A DNA stretch of 13,153 bases from Saccoglossus kowalevskii (Eukaryota > Hemichordata > Enteropneusta > Harrimaniidae), in contig NW_003131355.1 of the NCBI RefSeq assembly GCF_000003605.2, positions 9,929 through 23,081 of the forward strand, read 5' to 3'. A program made the position numbers and the translations under genes. Shown here piece after piece: positions 1-7,895 of the stretch (the first letter of the stretch is position 1; each line of letters opens with the position of its first letter). The notes beneath the pieces were generated by a model. It ran no database searches, was not told where the DNA came from, and worked only from the letters and a program-made list of their open reading frames with translations.

Positions 1-697
1 AGTACGGTTTGGTAGCAACTCCGTGCTCGAACCGGGCAGAGAAGCAATTCCTCCTGACCTTCCGGGCAGCCAACAATTTGACAGCCGGGGGATGACGATC
101 GGGTGAGGATCGTGTCCTGGGATTTGGTTCTAGGCGAGAAACACGATTCGTGTCTTTCGCACAACTTGATTGTCCATAACGACGGTACATCATCCGAGAA
201 GGACAATGCCCCCAGCTCTGGTCGACGCCTACCTGAGGCGAGGGCCAGTAGGAAGACTATTTTCCACGTCGAAAAATTTGAGTGGTACTGATCAGAGAGG
301 CTCAAAGGGCGGTCTGCTTAGAGCGGACAACACAGCCAACAAGTCCGAGTTGGGCGGTTCCCTTGTATGGGTCTTGGCGTCTGGAAAGCAGTAAATAGTC
401 TCCTAATAATAGGACAATCGGCTAGTCTTGTTCCCGTACGTTCTCAATGGTGGGGGACAAGGCCGACCTGTAGCCAAGGATCGCTGCGTCGGGCAAACCC
501 ACTTCGTCAAACAGGTGGACGAAGGAGCCTGCTACCTGGCCAATAGAGGGATGGTATGGATCAATCTCCCTTCCGCTACACCAATCAGTGTATGCTCGCA
601 GCCTAGAAATGTAGGCTGCATTGGTGGAATCCCTGTTCGCCCTGGCCAGGACGTTGGCAGCCCGCTCAGATAAAGCTTTCGTATGTGCGGGTCTATG
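1..697 (-). pseudogene. Tyrosine recombinase (YR) of a DIRS/Ngaro-type element, frameshifted and truncated by the window
   Basis: The enzyme would recombine the circular cDNA of the element into the host genome. The N-terminal core-binding domain reads in one frame from about 697 to 425, with motifs such as ERAANVLARANRDST, LRAYTDWC, FVHLFDEVGLPD and LGYRSALSP, and ends at a TAG (422-424). The linker continues in a second frame (about 390-295, ending PPFEPL). The catalytic domain starts in a third frame at 293: TWKIVFLLALASGRRRPEL contains the box I arginine (SGRRRPELGAL at 204-236), and LCPVRA lies at about 24-45. The second catalytic box (H-x-x-R) and the nucleophilic tyrosine would lie left of position 1 and cannot be assessed. 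The three-frame path shows at least two frameshifts. Assignment rests on family motif recall and was not tested by alignment. Confidence 0.85.
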
Positions 698-1503
698 CGT
701 GAACTAGCGGGAAGGGAGGAAAGGCGTACACAACTAAGTGGGTCCACGGGGTTAGCAAAGCGACCCTGGCTCAGGCTCCTGAAGTCGGCAGGAGTGTTAC
801 GTACATTGGGAGCTTGGCGTTCCGGGGTGCGGCAAACCGGTCTAACCTTGGGCCGTCCCACAGCCGAAACAGCCTGGAGGCTTGTATCAGCTACCCCGTG
901 TTCTGGAGACGGAGCCGCCCTGAAAGGGCGTCTGCCAGACTGTTCCTCACCCCTGGAAGGTGGTGTGCGGTTAGCTCCACATTGTATTACAGGCACCAAA
1001 GGAGGATTTGCTCCGCTAGGACTGACAACGATGAGGAACGCGTCCCCCCTCCTTCTTGAAGGAGACCACCGCTGCATTGTCTGTGTGGAGCAGGACTCTG
1101 TGGTAGAAAGTGTGGTAGTGCTAAGTACACTGCTTTCAGTTTGAGTCGGTTGATATGGCAGTCCCGAAACTAATGCGGGCCATATACCTGCGGCGAGCGG
1201 GTCCAAGGGGCCTCCTGTCCGAGGTTGGCCAGTGACGGCCACTAGGGCAGGGCTTCCTTCACTTGGTCCCAGATCAAAACCCGCCTATCTAGTTCCCATA
1301 GGAGAGCTCGGCGTTATAACAAGCGTTATACCGGGCGGCTGCGTAGTGCGGCCTGGGGAACAACCCTTTGAACCGAGGTCATCATTCCGATGATGCGCAT
1401 TAGTTCTCGGAGGGACATTGAGGGAACGCTGACTAGGCGTTTGGCTAAGCTGCTTAGCGCTAAGCAACACGCTTGCAATAGCTAAACCAAGCTTACCTCT
1501 GTG
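698..1503 (-). pseudogene. RNase H domain and RT-RH connection of the DIRS/Ngaro-type element, with stops and frameshifts
   Basis: RNase H would degrade the RNA strand of the RNA-DNA hybrid. Visible landmarks in order: a connection segment with MSLRELMRIIGMMTSVQRVV (about 1430-1370, a helix typical between RT and RH in this superfamily); HINRLKLKAVYLAL (about 1160-1119), matching the family's INxLELxAV; DNAAVVSFKKEGG (about 1080-1045); HHLPGVRNSLADALSG (about 985-930); LDRFAAPRNAKLPMY (about 850-800); and VYAFPPFPL (about 730-700). The glutamate expected in the LEL position is lysine (AAA, 1140-1142), which I infer is the second catalytic acid. Four in-frame stops interrupt the frame covering roughly 1045-690, and other landmarks are in other frames. 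A 236-residue open frame across 532-1242 is only partly in register with these motifs and is not the original protein. Confidence 0.8.
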
Positions 1504-2260
1504 TCAAAACTCCATGCCCAGGGACACCAACTGCGCGTTGGGTCGAGGTGGGACTTGTCGATTTACTAACGAGCCCAACTGGTGAAGTAAATCCTGTGTT
1601 AGCCTGACGTGTTTGGCTATTGACCACTTGTCCGGGTTGTGTAGTAACCAGTAGTCTGGGTACGGATTGAGGTGTACGACATTTGGTGAAGCAGCAGCAC
1701 TACCTGTTTCATCACTCTGGTGAACACGTAGGGCGCTGTGCATAACCCGAACGGGGAGGGGGGGCACCCGAAATTTGAATACTTGGCCCAGCTGGGCGAT
1801 TCGAAGGAGATGGCAACTCGGTGGGTGCATCAGTATGTGCAGGTAGGCCCTGCTTAAGTCTAGTGGGGCTAGCCAGTCGAAACAGTGGATGGAGAGAAGA
1901 ACCCTGAATGGTGTCTCCATGTGGAACCGATCGAGGAGCACGTACTGATTCAGTCTGCCTAGGTCCAGAACTGGACGCCCGCCACTTGTAGGTTTGGTAC
2001 TACGAACACATTTGGGTAGAAGCCTGGATTTAGTTCCGGCTGATGTACCCTGTGTATGGCGCCTTTTCCCAGCAAACTGCTACTTCCTGTCTGATTGCTT
2101 CCACCTTGCGGGAGTCCCCTGGCAGTGCCCAACAGGGGAGACACTGACGAGGGAGATAGAGATCTCAGCGGTATCCCGTAACTGGATGTCACCACCTGGG
2201 AAGGTCCAGGGATCGGTCACCTGCTGTCTCCAAACCTGACTACACCGACACAATCTGTGT
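1504..2260 (-). pseudogene. Reverse transcriptase of the DIRS/Ngaro-type element, catalytic motif altered
   Basis: This would be the RNA-dependent DNA polymerase of the retrotransposon. An upstream stretch VWRQQVTDPWTF (about 2235-2200) matches the conserved segment just before RT in this superfamily. It is followed in another frame by LLGKGAIHRV and NPGFYPNVFVVPN (2195-1990), then after a shift GGRPVLDLGRLNQY. The longest piece (1941-1504) contains RFHMET, motif A LAPLDLSRAYLHI with its aspartate at 1858-1860, and the terminal LGMEF. Motif B (PFGLCTAPYVFTRVMK, starting at 1754) lies in a different frame from motifs A and C, so at least two frameshifts flank it. Motif C reads Y-P-D-Y-W (1648-1662), where the family has Y-x-D-D-W, so the second catalytic aspartate is tyrosine. 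No functional enzyme can come from this copy. Confidence 0.87.
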
Positions 2261-4369
2261 ACGACAGGGATATGTGGCCATGGGTTCGGCAGTTGCGAGG
2301 GGGGGTGCTCTCTTCTCCCATGAGGTGAGTTCCCCAAGGCCTGAAGTAGTCACTAAGTTGTGACCTGGCCACTCGCCGAACACATGCCTGTCCCCCCGGT
2401 TGCAGAGGTGAGCGTCAAACACGCTTCCCCCGCTGCCGGAGTATACGTCTGCCCAGGGAGGGTGAGGAGCCACCACCTGGCTCTTTCCTCCCTGGGGGCA
2501 CGCCGCTACTCTTCCCTCCCATGGAAGGGTATGAGCGCTTGCCTCCTGGCTGACTCTGGCTAGCGGACGACGCCCTAGGGCGTTGTGTTTTCTGTGCTTG
2601 GGGTGCCCTCCGCTTGCCCTTGGCAGGGCCAACTAGCTAGCGGATTTGATCTGAACCCTCTGGTTCATTGCACTCCGAAGCTCCGAGACTGTACCCACCA
2701 TTACCTGAACAAAGAGGGTGGAAGATGTCCAGTCTGCGTCACTGAGGTGGGGACATACCCCCTGACTCAGCTTGTCGGCGAAAACATGTGCGTCTAAGGC
2801 CGCGTCTCGTAGCACAGTAGTGGCCCCGACCAAGAGAGCCAGGTGACACTAGGGGATGTCGCACTTAGATGTGCTGTGACCCGCCAGTAAATGTGTCGCC
2901 TGGTCTAGGAGGCTGGTGCGTTCTGCCTCCGAGGTCTCCAGAGTCCTGGGCGCGCACAATAATGCGCTCAAGCAACTCTGCCCTCAGGGCTGGATGGGTC
3001 GTCTCCGATTGAGCTGGCGAGAACGCCCATGGAACGCGGCTGTCCCCCTTTGCCGGGTTTGCCAAACAGAAATTCGTGCTACCGGGGTCTGGGGAAGGAG
3101 CCTTGGGATCCGGTTGGGGGCATTTTGGTCTCATCCCATGCTATGGTGTCTGATCCCAAAACCACACCGACCGGGTAGCGTTTGGTCCAGCGGGAAGTGT
3201 TGCCTAAGGTTTTCCCCACCCGGGGGCCTTAAGTGTTACGTCCTCTGCGGCTGACCTGCTGCTGACCAACGTCCGCCCATCAACACCGTTTGCGTGTCCT
3301 GCGCCCCACTCCGCACTCAGACGGACAGGGAGAGACGTGCCGACGGGGTTGCTTTGGATCCCGACGCCCGTGATCCCATAAGCGTTGAAGCAACCTTAGG
3401 TGGTCGCCTTAGGATCAAGGGTGGGGGTATTTACATCGTATCACTGGGATCGATGATACTCTGCATCACCCCAAAAGCGTGGCTCACCGAGTCATTTCGG
3501 ATGGAAGACTCTGAGGGACCGCCCGGAGTACCGGCTGTATCCGACGCGAGCGAACTGTGTCTCCTTTCACTTTAAATATGTGAGAGGGAGCGTGTTCGAC
3601 TGTGCGTCTCATGACAGGGTCGGTTCCCTCTGGGGACGCCCATGGGTCGGTAAGAAGGGAGTTTAAAAACCCACAGCGAAGACCGGACACAAGGATAAAT
3701 TTGTTACCGTTGTACCGTTACCGCGCGACGAACCCTGGCTGGCTGAAAGTAGGGGGGTCAATGTGTGCCCTGCCCTGAAAGCCCTGCCCCGAGATCGGAG
3801 TCTTGGCTGCCAGCATCCCGTTGGCATTCAGTGCCCGAGGCTCCAGAGGAGGCCCGGTGCAATTAGCCTGAGCCTCGGCCTCCCCCAAATTAGTGGGAGA
3901 GCCGCGGCTGGGAACGGGGGTTCCCCGGAAGAGACGTGTTTGAATGCAAACATGCTTTCATGTTTCTTCCTGCTTGCCCACCGAGGGGCCGCAGTGGAGA
4001 CAGCCCGCTCTGACTGCGTCTGATCTACCCGGCCTGCTAGGGACGCAATTGCCTCGACAGTCCTTCGACCAAAGCCCTCAACTCGGAAGCAAACCCGGTG
4101 CCGTGCGAAGAAGGGTCCACAAAGGGACCCGCAACGGGCCCCATAGGAGGAAAGCCTCCAGGGCCACAGCCTCGCTGCAGCCGGTAAAATCGGGTAAACT
4201 ACCGCCTGAAAAAACAGACGGTGAGGATGCCCTCCGATCAGCGGGGGGAGACCGAGAAAAAATGTTGGTACCTCCACCATCGGGCCTCCTACTCGACGTC
4301 CCGGTACACGAAGCACCGGTAGCCGAGCTTGAGGACTTTCCACTCATGCCAAACACGCACTCACTTTAA
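2261..4369 (-). other. Presumed 5' coding part (gag position) of the retrotransposon; no domain identified
   Basis: Position upstream of RT, and GC content like the RT-RH-YR part, suggest this is the ORF1/gag region of the same element. I cannot identify a gag, a zinc knuckle or any other domain. Minus-strand fragments that look protein-like include HPALRAELLERIIVRAQDSG (frame open 3134-2865), continued upstream in the same frame through two TAG stops and a TAA to about 3440, and a helix-like FASELRALVEGLSRQL (about 4090-4040). Plus-strand open frames of up to 141 codons also occur, as expected for GC-rich decayed sequence, and none resembles a known family. The region may instead hold a second, unrelated insertion. 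Confidence 0.4.
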
Positions 4370-5140
4370 CCGATTTGTTTACTGGACGCGCGACCTTGCT
4401 GTGAAGAAAACGAGCGACGCGGTCAGTCTCAGCGATTTTGATGGCTCTGAAAGAAAAATCTCAGGCCTCAGAACTCCAGTGAAAAACACAGGCCTTCATG
4501 GCAAAAACCCCAAACCCCGCACGCAGCTACGACAAAAGTATTTTGGATGCGGGTTCTATGCTGGTAAATTCTGAATATAACCACTGCACCGTCGACTCGA
4601 AACACGAGGAGTCCCAAAAAAACCGGCAGCGAAATCCTGGTGCTGTCATCACATCTATTCATTTCTAAATACATAGATCAGGCATAAAATGAAGACGACA
4701 TGCATGAGGGAAGCGAATTACAGTAGGAAAGGAGACGTAACGAAACCAACAAGTGATTAAACTACGTCGCCCAGGTTTTATTTCTTTGTTGTGAAAAATA
4801 CTACATGTGGCCTCGGTCACGTGGGTTCGTGACGTAAGGGGTAAAATAATCTTGGGGTCATGGGGCTTCCCCTGACCTAGATTCTATCTCTCCGTCACCG
4901 GCAGAATTGCTGATTAATGCCTACAGTTCAAAATAGTCATTTTGACTGACCGGAGTCTATGGTGGGTAATTGAACGTAGTGAATTGTAATACGTTCTTAG
5001 GATGTTTATATCAGTTGTTGTTTTGTGGGATTAGCGGTACAGGGGGAAAGATAAGCATTCATTTACTCAGTGGACAGAGGCGGAGTTAATTACCCATGAG
5101 CACTTGGTGCAATCCAAGGGATTGAGCGGTTCCCCTTTAA
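4370..5140. other. Compositional transition, possible 5' terminal repeat or leader of the retrotransposon
   Basis: No gene is visible. CpG-containing sequence gives way to AT-rich DNA across this stretch. In a minus-strand element the 5' terminal repeat and leader would be expected here. A short inverted repeat, TGGGTAATTGAAC at 4963-4975 against GTTAATTACCCA at 5085-5096, and a TATATAAAC-like string on the minus strand near 5004-5014 are compatible with terminal or promoter sequence, but both are weak. The partner terminal repeat lies outside the window, so the boundary cannot be fixed. Confidence 0.3.
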
Positions 5141-5760
5141 GCCATACATATATGAAAGTAGAAATAGGAAATATTTAAAAGTGTTAGATTTAAAGTCAGT
5201 TGGCTGACACAATGTGAAAGCAATTTAACCTATCATTTATAAAACTAACAGAAATATTGAAACAGAAGAAATATGATTGATTGTACATGTGTGGTTTGTT
5301 GTCTGTTTTATTCAAGCGTTTGTCCAAAATGCATGCATCAATATTGGAAAGTTTTAATTTATGAAAAATAGGCAATTTTTATCCACAATTTCAAAGTTGT
5401 GGCATACCACAGATTACCCATGTGCCAAAATTCATTAAAATCTGATGAATGGTTGAGATACTAATAAACATATTGTGCACTTTCTGAATATGATGACTGT
5501 AACCAATATATCTTTAAAAACCTTTTGTTTGTTTGTTGGTTGGATGTGAAGTTTATAATTGTGTGCGGTCATCAAATGTACAAACAATAGTGATACTCCA
5601 TTTTGTCATACAAGCCAATATGACATGCCGTGGTGATAACATTATCAGTAAATGAAATCAAACTCAAATGTAAAAATATGAGGTTGACTTTGAAAAAAAA
5701 TTGCAATTTTTTTAAAAAGGATAATTTGTGCATTGTATTCCCACTCAAAATACCAAAATA
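5141..5760. other. AT-rich non-coding DNA, no gene seen
   Basis: Very A+T-rich sequence with frequent stops in all frames. The stretch around 5396-5462 (GTGCCAAAATTCATTAAAATC and what follows) has the look of an old dispersed repeat, loosely like the CCAAGTTTGAACAAAATCC lines of the compound repeat further right, but the match is too weak to annotate. An open minus-strand frame at 5572-5844 has low-complexity composition and no recognisable family. Confidence 0.5.
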
Positions 5761-6004
5761 CAAGCCATGCATGGCACAGTCCCTGATAGTTATCAAATTT
5801 AAGATATAGTTTTGTTTATAGTAATATAGTTGGAACATAAACATGTCAGAAGTTTGGATCTAGAAGATGATTATGATGAATTTTTAACATTACAAGCCAT
5901 GCATGGCACAGTCCCCGTTAGTTATCAAATTTAAGATATATAGTTTTGTTTATAGTAATATAGCTGGAATATAACCATGTCAGGAATATGATTTTTTAAC
6001 ATTA
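5761..6004. repeat. 132-bp tandem duplication (about 1.9 copies)
   Basis: CAAGCCATGCATGGCACAGT starts at 5761 and again at 5893, and the two copies stay alignable through GTTATCAAATTTAAGATATA, TTTTGTTTATAGTAATATAG and ACATGTCAGAA-like sequence to the closing TTTTTAACATT. The period is 132 bp. The second copy has a roughly 20-bp deletion near its end and differs at several points. It ends exactly where the compound repeat starting at 6004 begins, so it may be the 5' portion of that repeat family. Confidence 0.85.
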
Positions 6005-6976
6005 AAATGATTGACATTTGTATCTGATCGTCAAAAAAGTACTTGTCCATATTGAGAGATATTGCTCTGGAACAGCATTCAAAATCAGCCATTTTGAATA
6101 CATACATAACATGATGTATAACGAATATATAAAATTTGAATATAATCAGTCAAAGCATTTAAGGGATATGGCTCTAGAAGCCCAATCATTAAAACAAAAT
6201 GGCCGCCAGACAGCCATTTTGAATCTGATCTGAAAAATAAATGATGTGCATCAGGAACCTGTAATGTCTAACATATGTACTAAGTTTGAACGAAATCCAT
6301 CCATAAATGCTTGATATTAGATGATTTTTTAGCACAAAAATGGCCACCATTTGGCCATTTTGAATAGGATCGTCAAACCAATATATCTGTCTATCTATGA
6401 CATGATGTATAATGAATATTTAAAATTTGAACATAATCAGTGAAAGCAAGTCAGAGATATGGCACAAGAACCACATTCATTAAAACAAAATGGCCGCCAG
6501 TCGGCCATTTTGAATCTTATCTAAAAAACAAAATTATTTGCATCAAGGTCCCATAATGTCTAATGTATATACCAAGTTTGAAAAAAATCCATCTGTAAAC
6601 AGCCGAGAAATGCTTGATTTTGATGATTTTTTAGCACAAAAATGGCCTCCATTCGGCTATCTTAAATTAGATCGTAAAACAAAATAATGTGCATCAAGGT
6701 CCCATAATGTCTAATGTATATACCAAGTTTGAACAAAATCCACCTGTTAACAGCTGAGAAATGCTTGTTTTTGATGATTTTTAGCACAAAAATGGTCGCC
6801 ATTCGGCCATCTTGAATCAGATCGTGAAACAAATTGACGTGCATATGTATACTTCATGTATGATGTATGTGTGAAGTTTGATTGTGATTGGTCCAGGCAT
6901 TTCTAAGATACAGGTTCGGACGCACGGAGGTCAAAACATAAGTCCCCGTTTTCGGACTGCGTCTGAACGGGGACTA
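6004..6976 (+). repeat. Compound palindrome-rich repeat, copy 1 (complete end with hairpin)
   Basis: A unit of 973 bp starts AAAATGATTGACAT at 6004 and recurs head-to-tail at 6977. Inside it, smaller modules repeat: ATGATGTATAATGAATAT-type lines at 6111 and 6402 (period 291), and CATCAAGGTCCCATAATGTC at 6541 and 6692 (period 151). Each module ends in a CAAAATGGCC...GGCCATTTTG palindrome. The copy closes with a stretch containing CGGACGCACGGAGGTCAAAA and then a strong hairpin at 6941-6975, followed by CTAA. It has no coding capacity. Strand is set by placing the hairpin at the 3' end. The form suggests a non-autonomous element, possibly Helitron or Helentron-like, but that class is only an inference. 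Confidence 0.8.
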
Positions 6977-7597
6977 AAAATGATTGACATCTTGTATCTG
7001 ATCATCAAATTAGTACTTGTCCATATTGAGAATATTGCTCTGGAACAGCATTAATTAAAACAAAATGGCCACCAGTCAGCCATTTTGAATACATCTATAT
7101 ATCTGTAACACGTATAAAACGAATACCCCCGGTATATATAAAATTTTAACATAATCAGTCAAAGCATATCAGAGATATGCCATTTTCAATCCGATCTGAA
7201 AAATAAAATGACGTGTATCAGGAACCCATAATCTCTAATGTATGTACCAAGTTTGAACAAAATCATCTATAAACGTCAAAATCCAGTTCTTGAATGCCAG
7301 AAATACTTGATTTTTGATGATTTTTTAGCACAAAAATGGCTGCCATTTAACCATTTTGAATCAGATAGTCAAACCAATATATCTATGTCATGATGTATAA
7401 TGAATATATAAAATTTGATCATAATCAGTCAAAGCATGGCAGAGATATGGCACTAGAACTGCATTCTTTAAAACAAAATGGCCACCAGTCGGTCCCATAA
7501 TTTCCAACGTATGTACCAAGTTTAAACAAAAAACAACTATAAATGCTTGATTTTGATGATTTTTTAGCAAAAAAATGGCCACCATTCGGCCATCTTG
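6195..7597. repeat. Recurring CAAAATGGCC...GGCCATTTTG palindromes
   Basis: Short inverted repeats with arms CAAAATGGCC and GGCCATTTTG recur at about 6195-6221, 6334-6362, 6486-6512, 6636-6664, 6787-6814, 7061-7087, 7331-7358 and 7569-7597, with a broken copy near 7474 and half-sites near 6083 and 7177. Two subtypes alternate: one with CGCCAG as centre, preceded by ATTAAAACAAAATGG, and one with ACCATT as centre, preceded by GATTTTTTAGCACAAAAATGG. They mark the ends of the internal modules of the compound repeat. Each could form a short hairpin. Confidence 0.8.
6941..6975 (+). repeat. Strong hairpin at the end of repeat copy 1
   Basis: AGTCCCCGTT (6941-6950) pairs perfectly with AACGGGGACT (6966-6975). 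Inside this 10-bp stem, CGGAC and GTCTG add five more pairs (one G-T) after a two-base bulge, leaving a 3-nt TGC loop. It is followed immediately by CTAA. The same ten bases AGTCCCCGTT occur at 5910-5919 in the 132-bp duplication. Confidence 0.85.
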
Positions 7598-7741
7598 AAT
7601 TAAATTGATGTGCATACATGTATGTATAATATGATGTATGTGTGAAGTTTGATTGCATGTCTAAGATACAGGGCACACGCACGAACACCCAGACACCCGG
7701 ACGCACAAAGGTCAAAACATAACACCCGTTTTCGAACTGTG
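6977..7741 (+). repeat. Compound palindrome-rich repeat, copy 2 (shortened, degenerate hairpin)
   Basis: The copy starts AAAATGATTGACAT directly after copy 1 and shares its opening lines (ACTTGTCCATATTGAGA, GCTCTGGAACAGCATT) and closing lines (ATGATGTATGTGTGAAGTTT, GGTCAAAACATAA, CCCGTTTTCG). It lacks one internal 151-bp module. The terminal hairpin has lost its right arm: CCCGTTTTCGAACTGTGTA stands where copy 1 has the complete stem-loop. At about 7471-7500 two modules are fused (AAATGGCCACCAGTCGGTCC), showing an internal deletion. No protein is encoded. Confidence 0.8.
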
Positions 7742-7752
7742 TACTGTGTACA

Positions 7753-7792
7753 TTCGTTACAAAGTAACTGCACGTTCGTTACAAAGTAACTG
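7753..7792. repeat. 18-bp direct repeat carrying the palindrome GTTACAAAGTAAC
   Basis: TTCGTTACAAAGTAACTG occurs perfectly at 7753-7770 and 7775-7792 (period 22). Each contains the inverted repeat GTTAC-AAA-GTAAC (7756-7768 and 7778-7790). It lies between the degenerate end of repeat copy 2 and the TTTA microsatellite. Confidence 0.9.
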
Positions 7793-7793
7793 T

Positions 7794-7848
<55 letters not shown>

Positions 7849-7886
7849 TATTTATTTATTTATTTATTTATTTATTTATATTTATA
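7793..7886. repeat. (TTTA)n microsatellite inside the intron, next to a splice donor
   Basis: About 94 bp of TTTA repeats with a few TTTATA interruptions. On the gene strand it reads (TAAA)n and begins about 10 nt inside the intron that follows the two-EGF exon ending at 7896. Tract length is expected to vary between individuals. Confidence 0.95.
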
Positions 7887-7895
7887 TGTGTTTAC

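Larger units (their letters stand above)
1..4570 (-). mobile_element. Decayed tyrosine-recombinase retrotransposon (DIRS/Ngaro superfamily), cut by the left window edge
   Basis: This GC-rich block differs sharply from the AT-rich DNA to its right. On the minus strand it carries recognisable RT (about 2260-1504), RNase H (about 1360-700) and tyrosine recombinase (697-1) segments, in the order RT-RH-YR. That order, and the use of a tyrosine recombinase in place of a DDE integrase, is characteristic of DIRS and Ngaro elements. Each domain is broken across two or three frames and has in-frame stops, so the copy is dead. The recombinase C-terminus and the downstream terminal repeats lie beyond position 1. 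The right boundary is uncertain: GC content drops near 4570, but CpG-containing sequence persists to about 5140. I see no methyltransferase domain, which fits Ngaro better than classical DIRS, but a deletion between RNase H and YR is equally possible. Confidence 0.82.

Noticed and set aside
683-1144. Plus-strand open frame of 153 codons
   Set aside because: It lies antisense to the clear RNase H motifs and has no recognisable family.
532-1242. Long minus-strand open frame of 236 codons
   Set aside because: It overlaps the RNase H and recombinase region but its frame is out of register with most recognisable motifs, which sit in the neighbouring frames. It is a by-product of frameshift decay in GC-rich DNA.
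3828-4343. Minus-strand open frame of 171 codons as a gag gene
   Set aside because: Composition (Pro/Arg/Leu-rich) is what GC-rich non-coding DNA gives, and there is no gag or zinc-knuckle motif. Neighbouring frames look equally plausible, so no call was made.
3944-4369. Plus-strand open frame of 141 codons
   Set aside because: No known domain; antisense to the inferred orientation of the element.
6004-7741. CRISPR-like array
   Set aside because: Repeats are long, diverged and irregular, with no uniform spacers, in an animal genome.
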